Shown piece after piece: positions 41,092 to 54,600 of a stretch of 64,000 nt of DNA. The notes below the pieces were generated by a model, which was not told the origin of the DNA, ran no database searches, and saw only the letters and a program-made list of their open reading frames with translations. The stretch is taken from positions 682,001 to 746,000 of the forward strand of contig CAXKVF010000072.1 in NCBI GenBank assembly GCA_964057225.1. The letters run 5' to 3'. Made by a program: the position numbers and the translations under genes. How positions within the stretch are numbered: the first letter of the stretch is position 1; each line of letters starts with the position of its first letter. The DNA comes from Auanema rhodensis (taxonomy: Eukaryota > Nematoda > Chromadorea > Rhabditida > Rhabditidae).

Positions 41092-42850
41092 TTCACGTAA
41101 ATTTCAAAGTCATGGTTACCATGCACCAATATCAATAAAAATTTGTTTTTAGACTAATATGGACAAGGGGAATCTAATTTTGAAAACCGCATCTCTTTAT
41201 CTTTCACTTGAAGCGAGTTACATACCAAGTGCACATCACGTGTACATTTAATTAGCATAAATTAAAGTTCACGTAAATTTCAAAGTCATGGTTACCATGA
41301 ACCAATATCGATAAAAATTTGTTTTTAGACTAATATGGACATGGGGAATCTAATTTTGAAAACCGCATCTCTTTATCTTTCACGTGAAGCGGGTTACATA
41401 CCAAGTGCACATCACGTGTACATTTAATTAGCATAAATTAAAGTTCACGTAAATTTCAAAGTCATGGTTACCATGAAGCAATATCAATAAAAATTTGTTT
41501 TTAGACTAATATGGACATGGGGAATCTAATTTTGAAAACCGCATCTCTTTATCTTTCACGTGAAGCGAGTTACATACCAAGTGCACATCACGTGTACATT
41601 TAATTAGCATAAATTAAAGTTCACGTAAATTTCAAAGTCATGGTTACCATGAACCAATATCAATAAAAATTTGTTTTTAGACTAATATGGACATGGGGAA
41701 TCTAATTTTGAAAACCGCATCTCTTTATCTTTCACGTGAAGCGAGTTACATACCAAGTGCACATCACGTGTACATTTAATTAGCATAAATTAAAGTTCAC
41801 GTAAATTTCAAAGTCATGGTTACCATGAACCAATATCAATAAAAATTTGTTTTTAGACTAATATGGACATGGGGAATCTAATTTTGAAAACCGCATCTCT
41901 TTATCTTTCACGTGAAGCGAGTTACATACCAAGTGCACATCACGTGTACATTTAATTAGCATAAATTAAAGTTCACGTAAATTTCAAAGTCATGGTTACC
42001 ATGCACCAATATCAATAAAAATTTGTTTTTAGACTAATATGGACATGGGGAATCTAATTTTGAAAACCGCATCTCTTTATCTTTCACGTGAAGCGAGTTA
42101 CATACCAAGTGCACATCACGTGTACATTTAATTAGCATAAATTAAAGTTCACGTAAATTTCAAAGTCATGGTTACCATGAACCAATATCGATAAAAATTT
42201 GTTTTTAGACTAATATGGACATGGGGAATCTAATTTTGAAAACCGCATCTCTTTATCTTTCACGTGAAGCGGGTTACATACCAAGTGCACATCACGTGTA
42301 CATTTAATTAGCATAAATTAAAGTTCACGTAAATTTCAAAGTCATGGTTACCATGAAGCAATATCAATAAAAATTTGTTTTTAGACTAATATGGACATGG
42401 GGAATCTAATTTTGAAAACCGCATCTCTTTATCTTTCACGTGAAGCGAGTTACATACCAAGTGCACATCACGTGTACATTTAATTAGCATAAATTAAAGT
42501 TCACGTAAATTTCAAAGTCATGGTTACCATGAACCAATATCAATAAAAATTTGTTTTTAGACTAATATGGACATGGGGAATCTAATTTTGAAAACCGCAT
42601 CTCTTTATCTTTCACGTGAAGCGAGTTACATACCAAGTGCACATCACGTGTACATTTAATTAGCATAAATTAAAGTTCACGTAAATTTCAAAGTCATGGT
42701 TACCATGAACCAATATCAATAAAAATTTGTTTTTAGACTAATATGGACATGGAAATCTAATTTTGAAAACCGCATCTCTTTATCTTTCACGTGAAGCGAG
42801 TTACATACCAAGTGCACATCACGTGTACATTTAATTAGCATAAATTAAAG
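40212..42850 (+). repeat. 5-monomer HOR, 3 copies of 880 bp
   Basis: Copies are 40212-41091, 41092-41971 and 41972-42850. The order is C33+A75 (with CACTTG), G43+G125, G35, plain, plain. The third copy has the common T75 and CACGTG, and its last monomer is 175 bp. The unit is the segment of the 15-mer HOR around its own junction, so it derives from that HOR by an exchange that skipped ten monomers. Confidence 0.92.
42676..42850 (+). repeat. 175-bp monomer (1-bp deletion)
   Basis: GGACATGGGGAATC is changed to GGACATGGAAATC near 42752, one base short. The same change occurs in the monomer at 45490, suggesting a shared origin. Confidence 0.92.
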
Positions 42851-45138
42851 TTCACGTAAAATTCAAAGTCATGGTTACCATGCACCAATATCAATAAAAA
42901 TTTGTTTTTAGACTAATATGGACATGGGGAATCTAATTTTGAAAACCGCATCTCTTTATCTTTCATGTGAAGCGAGTTACATACCAAGTGCACATCACGT
43001 GTACATTTAATTAGCATAAATTAAAGTTCACGTAAATTTCAAAGTCATGGTTACCATGAACCAATATCAATAAAAATTTGTTTTTAGACTAATATGGACA
43101 TGGGGAATCTAATTTTGAAAACCGCATCTCTTTATCTTTCACGTGAAGCGAGTTACATACCAAGTGCACATCACGTGTACATTTAATTAGCATAAATTAA
43201 AGTTCACGTAAATTTCAAAGTCATGGTTACCATGAACCAATATCAATAAAAATTTGTTTTTAGACTAATATGGACATGGGGAATCTAATTTTGAAAACCG
43301 CATCTCTTTATCTTTCACGTGAAGCGAGTTACATACCAAGTGCACATCACGTGTACATTTAATTAGCATAAATTAAAGTTCACGTAAATTTCAAAGTCAT
43401 GGTTACCATGAAGCAATATCAATAAAAATTTGTTTTTAGACTAATATGGACATGGGGAATCTAATTTTGAAAACCGCATCTCTTTATCTTTCACGTGAAG
43501 CGAGTTACATACCAAGTGCACATCACGTGTACATTTAATTAGCATAAATTAAAGTTCACGTAAATTTCAAAGTCATGGTTACCATGAACCAATATCAATA
43601 AAAATTTGTTTTTAGACTAATATGGACATGGGGAATCTAATTTTGAAAACCGCATCTCTTTATCTTTCACGTGAAGCGAGTTACATACCAAGTGCACATC
43701 ACGTGTACATTTAATTAGCATAAATTAAAGTTCACGTAAATTTCAAAGTCATGGTTACCATGAACCAATATCAATAAAAATTTGTTTTTAGACTAATATG
43801 GACATGGGGAATCTAATTTTGAAAACCGCATCTCTTTATCTTTCACGTGAAGCGAGTTACATACCAAGTGCACATCACGTGTACATTTAATTAGCATAAA
43901 TTAAAGTTCACGTAAATTTCAAAGTCATGGTTACCATGAACCAATATCAATAAAAATTTGTTTTTAGACTAATATGGACATGGGGAATCTAATTTTGAAA
44001 ACCGCATCTCTTTATCTTTCACGTGAAGCGAGTTACATACCAAGTGCACATCACGTGTACATTTAATTAGCATAAATTAAAGTTCACGTAAATTTCAAAG
44101 TCATGGTTACCATGAACCAATATCAATAAAAATTTGTTTTTAGACTAATATGGACATGGGGAATCTAATTTTGAAAACCGCATCTCTTTATCTTTCACGT
44201 GAAGCGAGTTACATACCAAGTGCACATCACGTGTACATTTAATTAGCATAAATTAAAGTTCACGTAAAATTCAAAGTCATGGTTACCATGCACCAATATC
44301 AATAAAAATTTGTTTTTAGACTAATATGGACATGGGGAATCTAATTTTGAAAACCGCATCTCTTTATCTTTCACGTGAAGCGAGTTACATACCAAGTGCA
44401 CATCACGTGTACATTTAATTAGCATAAATTAAAGTTCACGTAAATTTCAAAGTCATGGTTACCATGAACCAATATCAATAAAAATTTGTTTTTAGACTAA
44501 TATGGACATGGGGAATCTAATTTTGAAAACCGCATCTCTTTATCTTACACGTGAAGCGAGTTACATACCAAGTGCACATCACGTGTACATTTAATTAGCA
44601 TAAATTAAAGTTCACGTAAAATTCAAAGTCATGGTTACCATGCACCAATATCAATAAAAATTTGTTTTTAGACTAATATGGACATGGGGAATCTAATTTT
44701 GAAAACCGCATCTCTTTATCTTTCACGTGAAGCGAGTTACATACCAAGTGCACATCACGTGTACATTTAATTAGCATAAATTAAAGTTCACGTAAATTTC
44801 AAAGTCATGGTTACCATGAACCAATATCAATAAAAATTTGTTTTTAGACTAATATGGACATGGGGAATCTAATTTTGAAAACCGCATCTCTTTATCTTTC
44901 ACGTGAAGCGAGTTACATACCAAGTGCACATCACGTGTACATTTAATTAGCATAAATTAAAGTTCACGTAAATTTCAAAGTCATGGTTACCATGCACCAA
45001 TATCAATAAAAATTTGTTTATAGACTAATATGGACATGGGGAATCTAATTTTGAAAACCGCATCTCTTTATCTTTCACGTGAAGCGAGTTACATACCAAG
45101 TGCACATCACGTGTACATTTAATTAGCATAAATTAAAG

Positions 45139-45313
45139 TTCACGTAAATTTCAAAGTCATGGTTACCATGAACCAATATCAATAAAAATTTGTTTTTAGA
45201 CTAATATGGACATGGGGAATCTAATTTTGAAAACCGCATCACTTTATCTTTCACGTGAACGAGTTACATACCAAGTGCACATCACGTGTACATTTAATTA
45301 GCATAAATTAAAG
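45139..45313 (+). repeat. 175-bp monomer (1-bp deletion in the 17-bp motif)
   Basis: CGTGAAGCGAG is reduced to CGTGAACGAG near 45259. The deletion lies inside the CENP-B-box-like stretch and changes its internal spacing. It is the only length change seen there. The monomer also has A103 (TCACTTT). Confidence 0.92.
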
Positions 45314-45489
45314 TTCACGTAAAATTCAAAGTCATGGTTACCATGAACCAATATCAATAAAAATTTGTTTTTAGACTAATATGGACATGGGGAATCTAAT
45401 TTTGAAAACCGCATCTCTTTATCTTTCACGTGAAGCGAGTTACATACCAAGTGAACATCACGTGTACATTTAATTAGCATAAATTAAAG

Positions 45490-45664
45490 TTCACGTAAAT
45501 TTCAAAGTCATGGTTACCATGAACCAATATCAATAAAAATTTGTTTTTAGACTAATATGGACATGGAAATCTAATTTTGAAAACCGCATCTCTTTATCTT
45601 TCACGTGAAGCGAGTTACATACCAAGTGCACATCACGTGTACATTTAATTAGCATAAATTAAAG
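45490..45664 (+). repeat. 175-bp monomer (1-bp deletion)
   Basis: It carries the same GGACATGGAAATC change as the monomer at 42676 (here near 45566). The next monomer in both places is A11 with C33, so the two share context as well as the mutation. Confidence 0.92.
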
Positions 45665-48600
45665 TTCACGTAAAATTCAAAGTCATGGTTACCATGCATT
45701 AATATCGATAAAAATTTGTTTTTAGACTAATATGGACATGGGGAATCTAATTTTGAAAACCGCATCTCTTTATCTTTCACGTGAAGCGAGTTACATACCA
45801 AGTGCACATCACGTGTACATTTAATTAGCATAAATTAAAGTTCACGTAAATTTCAAAGTCATGGTTACCATGAACCAATATCAATAAAAATTTGTTTTTA
45901 GACTAATATGGACATGGGGAATCTAATTTTGAAAACCGCATCTCTTTATCTTTCACGTGAAGCGAGTTACATACCAAGTGCACATCACGTGTACATTTAA
46001 TTAGCATAAATTAAAGTTCACGTAAAATTCAAAGTCATGGTTACCATGCATTAATATCAATAAAAATTTGTTTTTAGACTAATATGGACATGGGGAATCT
46101 AATTTTGAAAACCGCATCTTTTTATCTTTCACGTGAAGCGAGTTACATACCAAGTGCACATCACGTGTACATTTAATTAGCATAAATTAAAGTTCACGTA
46201 AATTTCAAAGTCATGGTTACCATGAACCAATATCAATAAAAATTTGTTTTTAGACTAATATGGACATGGGGAATCTAATTTTGAAAACCGCATCTCTTTA
46301 TCTTTCACGTGAAGCGAGTTACATACCAAGTGCACATCACGTGTACATTTAATTAGCATAAATTAAAGTTCACGTAAAATTCAAAGTCATGGTTACCATG
46401 CACCAATATCAATAAAAATTTGTTTTTAGACTAATATGGACATGGGGAATCTAATTTTGAAAACCGCATCTCTTTATCTTTCACGTGAAGCGAGTTACAT
46501 ACCAAGTGCACATCACGTGTACATTTAATTAGCATAAATTAAAGTTCACGTAAATTTCAAAGTCATGGTTACCATGCACCAACATCAATAAAAATTTGTT
46601 TTTAGACTAATATGGACATGGGGAATCTAATGTGGAAAACCGCATCTCTTTATCTTTCACGTGAAGCGAGTTACATACCAAGTGCACATCACGTGTACAT
46701 TTAATTAGCATAAATTAAAGTTCACGTAAATTTCAAAGTCATGGTTACCATGAAGCAATATCAATAAAAATTTGTTTTTAGACTAATATGGACAGGGGGA
46801 ATCTAATTTTGAAAACCGCATCTCTTTATTTTTCACGTGAAGCGAGTTACATACCAAGTGCACATCACGTGTACATTTAATTAGCATAAATTAAAGTTCA
46901 CGTAAATTTCAAAGTCATGGTTACCATGAACCAATATCAATAAAAATTTGTTTTTAGACTAATATGGACATGGGGAATCTAATTTTGAAAACCGCATCTC
47001 TTTATCTTTCACGTGAAGCGAGTTACATACCAAGTGCACATCACGTGTACATTTAATTAGCATAAATTAAAGTTCAAGTAAATTTCAAAGTCATGGTTAC
47101 CATGAACCAATATCAATAAAAATTTGTTTTTAGACTAATATGGACATGGGGAATCTAATTTTGAAAACCGCATCTCTTTATCTTTCACGTGAAGCGAGTT
47201 ACATACCAAGTGCACATCACGTGTACATTTAATTAGCATAAATTAAAGTTCACGTAAATTTCAAAGTCATGGTTACCATGAACCAATATCAATAAAAATT
47301 TGTTTTTAGACTAATATGGACATGGGGAATCTAATTTTGAAAACCGCATCTCTTTATCTTTCACGTGAAGCGAGTTACATACCAAGTGCACATCACGTGT
47401 ACATTTAATTAGCATAAATTAAAGTTCACGTAAATTTCAAAGTCATGGTTACCATGCACCAATATCAATAAAAATTTGTTTTTAGACTAATATGGACATG
47501 GGGAATCTAATTTTGAAAACCGCATCTCTTTACCTTTCACGTGAAGCGAGTTACATACCAAGTGCACATCACGTGTACATTTAATTAGCATAAATTAAAG
47601 TTCACGTAAATTTCAAAGTCATGGTTACCATGAACCAATATCAATAAAAATTTGTTTTTAGACTAATATGGACATGGGGAATCTAATTTTGAAAACCGCA
47701 TCTCTTTATCTTTCACGTGAAGCGAGTTACATACCAAGTGCACATCACGTGTACATTTAATTAGCATAAATTAAAGTTCACGTAAATTTCAAAGTCATGG
47801 TTACCATGAACCAATATCAATAAAAATTTGTTTTTAGACTAATATGGACATGGGGAATCTAATTTTGAAAACCGCATCTCTTTATCTTTCACGTGAAGCG
47901 AGTTACATACCAAGTGCACATCACGTGTACATTTAATTAGCATAAATTAAAGTTCACGTAAATTTCAAAGTCATGGTTACCATGAACCAATATCAATAAA
48001 AATTTGTTTTTAGACTAATATGGACATGGGGAATCTAATTTTGAAAACCGCATCTCTTTATCTTTCACGTGAAGCGAGTTACATACCAAGTGCACATCAC
48101 GTGTACATTTAATTAGCATAAATTAAAGTTCACGTAAATTTCAAAGTCATGGTTACCATGAACCAATATCAATAAAAATTTGTTTTTAGACTAATATGGA
48201 CATGGGGAATCTAATTTTGAAAACCGCATCTCTTTATCTTTCACGTGAAGCGAGTTACATACCAAGTGCACATCACGTGTACATTTAATTAGCATAAATT
48301 AAAGTTCACGTAAAATTCAAAGTCATGGTTACCATGCACCAATATCAATAAAAATTTGTTTTTAGACTAATATGGACATGGGGAATCTAATTTTGAAAAC
48401 CGCATCTCTTTATCTTTCACGTGAAGCGAGTTACATACCAAGTGCACATCACGTGTACATTTAATTAGCATAAATTAAAGTTCACGTAAATTTCAAAGTC
48501 ATGGTTACCATGAACCAATATCAATAAAAATTTGTTTTTAGACTAATATGGACATGGGGAATCTAATTTTGAAAACCGCATCTCTTTATCTTACACGTGA

Positions 48601-51600
48601 AGCGAGTTACATACCAAGTGCACATCACGTGTACATTTAATTAGCATAAATTAAAGTTCACGTAAAATTCAAAGTCATGGTTACCATGCACCAATATCAA
48701 TAAAAATTTGTTTTTAGACTAATATGGACATGGGGAATCTAATTTTGAAAACCGCATCTCTTTATCTTTCACGTGAAGCGAGTTACATACCAAGTGCACA
48801 TCACGTGTACATTTAATTAGCATAAATTAAAGTTCACGTAAATTTCAAAGTCATGGTTACCATGAACCAATATCAATAAAAATTTGTTTTTAGACTAATA
48901 TGGACATGGGGAATCTAATTTTGAAAACCGCATCTCTTTATCTTTCACGTGAAGCGAGTTACATACCAAGTGCACATCACGTGTACATTTAATTAGCATA
49001 AATTAAAGTTCACGTAAATTTCAAAGTCATGGTTACCATGAACCAATATCGATAAAAATTTGTTTTTAGACTAATATGGACATGGGGAATCTAATTTTGA
49101 AAACCGCATCTCTTTATCTTTCACGTGAAGCGGGTTACATACCAAGTGCACATCACGTGTACATTTAATTAGCATAAATTAAAGTTCACGTAAATTTCAA
49201 AGTCATGGTTACCATGAAGCAATATCAATAAAAATTTGTTTTTAGACTAATATGGACATGATGAATCTAATTTTGAAAACCGCATCTCTTTATCTTTCAC
49301 GTGAAGCGAGTTACATACCAAGTGCACATCACGTGTACATTTAATTAGCATAAATTAAAGTTCACGTAAATTTCAAAGTCATGGTTACCATGCACCAATA
49401 TCAATAAAAATTTGTTTTTAGACTAATATGGACATGGGGAATCTAATTTTGAAAACCGCATCTCTTTATCTTTCACGTGAAGCGAGTTACATACCAAGTG
49501 CACATCACGTGTACATTTAATTAGCATAAATTAAAGTTCACGTAAATTTCAAAGTCATGGTTACCATGAACCAATATCAATAAAAATTTGTTTTTAGACT
49601 AATATGGACATGGGGAATCTAATTTTGAAAACCGCATCTCTTTATCTTACACGTGAAGCGAGTTACATACCAAGTGCACATCACGTGTACATTTAATTAG
49701 CATAAATTAAAGTTCACGTAAATTTCAAAGTCATGGTTACCATGAAGCAATATCAATAAAAATTTGTTTTTAGACTAATATGGACATGGGGAATCTAATT
49801 TTGAAAACCGCATCTCTTTATCTTTCACGTGAAGCGAGTTACATACCAAGTGCACATCACGTGTACATTTAATTAGCATAAATTAAAGTTCACGTAAATT
49901 TCAAAGTCATGGTTACCATGAACCAATATCAATAAAAATTTGTTTTTAGACTAATATGGACATGGGGAATCTAATTTTGAAAACCGCATCTCTTTATCTT
50001 TCACGTGAAGCGAGTTACATACCAAGTGCACATCACGTGTACATTTAATTAGCATAAATTAAAGTTCACGTAAATTTCAAAGTCATGGTTACCATGAACC
50101 AATATCAATAAAAATTTGTTTTTAGACTAATATGGACATGGGGAATCTAATTTTGAAAACCGCATCTCTTTATCTTTCACGTGAAGCGAGTTACATACCA
50201 AGTGCACATCACGTGTACATTTAATTAGCATAAATTAAAATTCACGTAAATTTCAAAGTCATGGTTACCATGAAGCAATATCAATAAAAATTTGTTTTTA
50301 GACTAATATGGACATGGGGAATCTAATTTTGAAAACCGCATCTCTTTATCTTTCACGTGAAGCGAGTTACATACCAAGTGCACATCACGTGTACATTTAA
50401 TTAGCATAAATTAAAGTTCACGTGAATTTCAAAGTCATGGTTACCATGAACCAATATCAATAAAAATTTGTTTTTAGACTAATATGGACATGGGGAATCT
50501 AATTTTGAAAACCGCATCTCTTTATCTTTCACGTGAAGCGAGTTACATACCAAGTGCACATCACGTGTACATTTAATTAGCATAAATTAAAGTTCACGTA
50601 AATTTCAAAGTCATGGTTACCATGAACCAATATCAATAAAAATTTGTTTTTAGACTAATATGGACATGGGGAATCTAATTTTGAAAACCGCATCTCTTTA
50701 TCTTTCACGTGAAGCGAGTTACATACCAAGTGCACATCACGTGTACATTTAATTAGCATAAATTAAAGTTCACGTAAATTTCAAAGTCATGGTTACCATG
50801 AACCAATATCAATAAACATTTGTTTTTAGACTAATATGGACATGGGGAATCTAATTTTGAAAACCGCATCTCTTTATCTTTCACGTGAAGCGAGTTACAT
50901 ACCAAGTGCACATCACGTGTACATTTAATTAGCATAAATTAAAGTTCACGTAAATTTCAAAGTCATGGTTACCATGAAGCAATATCAATAAAAATTTGTT
51001 TTTAGACTAATATGGACATGGGGAATCCAATTTTGAAAACCGCATCTCTTTATCTTTCACGTGAAGCGAGTTACATACCAAGTGCACATCACGTGTACAT
51101 TTAATTAGCATAAATTAAAGTTCACGTAAATTTCAAAGTCATGGTTACCATGAACCAATATCAATAAAAATTTGTTTTTAGACTAATATGGACATGGGGA
51201 ATCTAATTTTGAAAACCGCATCTCTTTATCTTTCACGTGAAGCGAGTTACATACCAAGTGCACATCACGTGTACATTTAATTAGCATAAATTAAAGTTCA
51301 CGTAAATTTCAAAGTCATGGTTACCATGCACCAATATCAATAAAAATTTGTTTTTAGACTAATATGAACATGGGGAATCTAATTTTGAAAACCGCATCTC
51401 TTTATCTTTCACGTGAAGCGAGTTACATACCAAGTGCACATCACGTGTACATTTAATTAGCATAAATTAAAGTTCACGTAAATTTCAAAGTCATGGTTAC
51501 CATGAACCAATATCAATAAAAATTTGTTTTTAGACTAATATGGACATGGGGAATCTAATTTTGAAAACCGCATCTCTTTATCTTTCACGTGAAGCGAGTT

Positions 51601-54600
51601 ACATACCAAGTGCACATCACGTGTACATTTAATTAGCATAAATTAAAGTTCACGTAAATTTCAAAGTCATGGTTACCATGCACCAATATCAATAAAAATT
51701 TGTTTTTAGACTAATATGGACATGGGAAATTTAATTTTGAAAACCGCATCTCTTTATCTTTCACGTGAAGCGAGTTACATACCAAGTGCACATCACGTGT
51801 ACATTTAATTAGCATAGATTGAAGTTCACGTAAATTTCAAAGTCATGGTTACCATGAAGCAATATCAATAAAAATTTGTTTTTAGACTAATATGGACATG
51901 GGGAATCTAATTTTGAAAACCGCATCTCTTTATCTTTCACGTGAAGCGAGTTACATACCAAGTGCACATCACGTGTACATTTAATTAGCATAAATTAAAG
52001 TTCACGTAAATTTCAAAGTCATGGTTACCATGAACCAATATCAATAAAAATTTGTTTTTAGACTAATATGGACATGGGGAATCTAATTTTAAAAACCGCA
52101 TCTCTTTATCTTTCACGTGAAGCGAGTTACATACCAAGTGCACATCACGTGTACATTTAATTAGCATAAATTAAAGTTCACGTAAATTTCAAAGTCATGG
52201 TTACCATGAACCAATATCAATAAAAATTTGTTTTTAGACTAATATGGACATGGGGAATCTAATTTTGAAAACCGCATCTCTTTATCTTTCACGTGAAGCG
52301 AGTTACATACCAAGTGCACATCACGTGTACATTTAATTAGCATAAATTAAAGTTCACGTAAAATTCAAAGTCATGGTTACCATGCACCAATATCAATAAA
52401 AATTTGTTTTTAGACTAATATGGACATGGGGAATCTAATTTTGAAAACCGCATCTCTTTATCTTTCACGTGAAGCGAGTTACATACCAAGTGCACATCAC
52501 GTGTACATTTAATTAGCATAAATTAAAGTTCACGTAAATTTCAAAGTCATGGTTACCATGAACCAATATCAATAAAAATTTGTTTTTAGACTAATATGGA
52601 CATGGGGAATCTAATTTTCAAAACCGCATCTCTTTATCTTTCACGTGAAGCGAGTTACATACCAAGTGCACATCACGTGTACATTTAATTAGCATAAATT
52701 AAAGTTCACGTAAATTTCAAAGTCATGGTTACCATGAACCAATATCAATAAAAATTTGTTTTTAGACTAATATGGACATGGGGAATCTAATTTTGAAAAC
52801 CGCATCTCTTTATCTTTCACGTGAAGCGAGTTACATACCAAGTGCACATCACGTGTACATTTAATTAGCATAAATTAAAGTTCACGTAAAATTCAAAGTC
52901 ATGGTTACCATGCACCAATATCAATAAAAATTTGTTTTTAGACTAATATGGACATGGGGAATCTAATTTTGAAAACCGCATCTCTTTATCTTTCACGTGA
53001 AGCGAGTTACATACCAAGTGCACATCACGTGTACATTTAATTAGCATAAATTAAAGTTCACGTAAATTTCAAAGTCATGGTTACCATGAACCAATATCAA
53101 TAAAAATTTGTTTTTAGACTAATATGGACATGGGGAATCTAATTTTGAAAACCGCATCTCTTTATCTTTCACGTGAAGCGAGTTACATACCAAGTGCACA
53201 TCACGTGTACATTTAATTAGCATAAATTAAAGTTCACGTAAATTTCAAAGTCATGGTTACCATGAACCAATATCAATAAAAATTTGTTTTTAGACTAATA
53301 TGGACATGGGGAATCTAATTTTGAAAACCGCATCTCTTTATCTTTCACGTGAAGCGAGTTACATACCAAGTGCACATCACGTGTACATTTAATTAGCATA
53401 AATTAAAGTTCACGTAAATTTCAAAGTCATGGTTACCATGAACCAATATCAATAAAAATTTGTTTTTAGACTAATATGGACATGGGGAATCTAATTTTGA
53501 AAACCGCATCTCTTTATCTTTCACGTGAAGCGAGTTACATACCAAGTGCACATCACGTGTACATTTAATTAGCATAAATTAAAGTTCACGTAAATTTCAA
53601 AGTCATGGTTACCATGAACCAATATCAATAAAAATTTGTTTTTAGACTAATATGGACATGGGGAATCTAATTTTGAAAACCGCATCTCTTTATCTTTCAC
53701 GTGAAGCGAGTTACATACCAAGTGCACATCACGTGTACATTTAATTAGCATAAATTAAAGTTCACGTAAAATTCAAAGTCATGGTTACCATGCACCAATA
53801 TCAATAAAAATTTGTTTTTAGACTAATATGGACATGGGGAATCTAATTTTGAAAACCGCATCTCTTTATCTTTCACGTGAAGCGAGTTACATACCAAGTG
53901 CACATCACGTGTACATTTAATTAGCATAAATTAAAGTTCACGTAAATTTCAAAGTCATGGTTACCATGAACCAATATCAATAAAAATTTGTTTTTAGACT
54001 AATATGGACATGGGGAATCTAATTTTGAAAACCGCATCTCTTTATCTTTCACGTGAAGCGAGTTACATACCAAGTGCACATCACGTGTACATTTAATTAG
54101 CATAAATTAAAGTTCACGTAAATTTCAAAGTCATGGTTACCATGAACCAATATCAATAAAAATTTGTTTTTAGACTAATATGGACATGGGGAATCTAATT
54201 TTGAAAACCGCATCTCTTTATCTTTCACGTGAAGCGAGTTACATACCAAGTGCACATCACGTGTACATTTAATTAGCATAAATTAAAGTTCACGTAAATT
54301 TCAAAGTCATGGTTACCATGAACCAATATCAATAAAAATTTGTTTTTAGACTAATATGGACATGGGGAATCTAATTTTGAAAACCGCATCTCTTTATCTT
54401 TCACGTGAAGCGAGTTACATACCAAGTGCACATCACGTGTACATTTAATTAGCATAAATTAAAGTTCACGTAAATTTCAAAGTCATGGTTACCATGAAGC
54501 AATATCAATAAAAATTTGTTTTTAGACTAATATGGACATGGGGAATCTAATTTTGAAAACCGCATCTCTTTATCTTTCACGTGAAGCGAGTTACATACCA

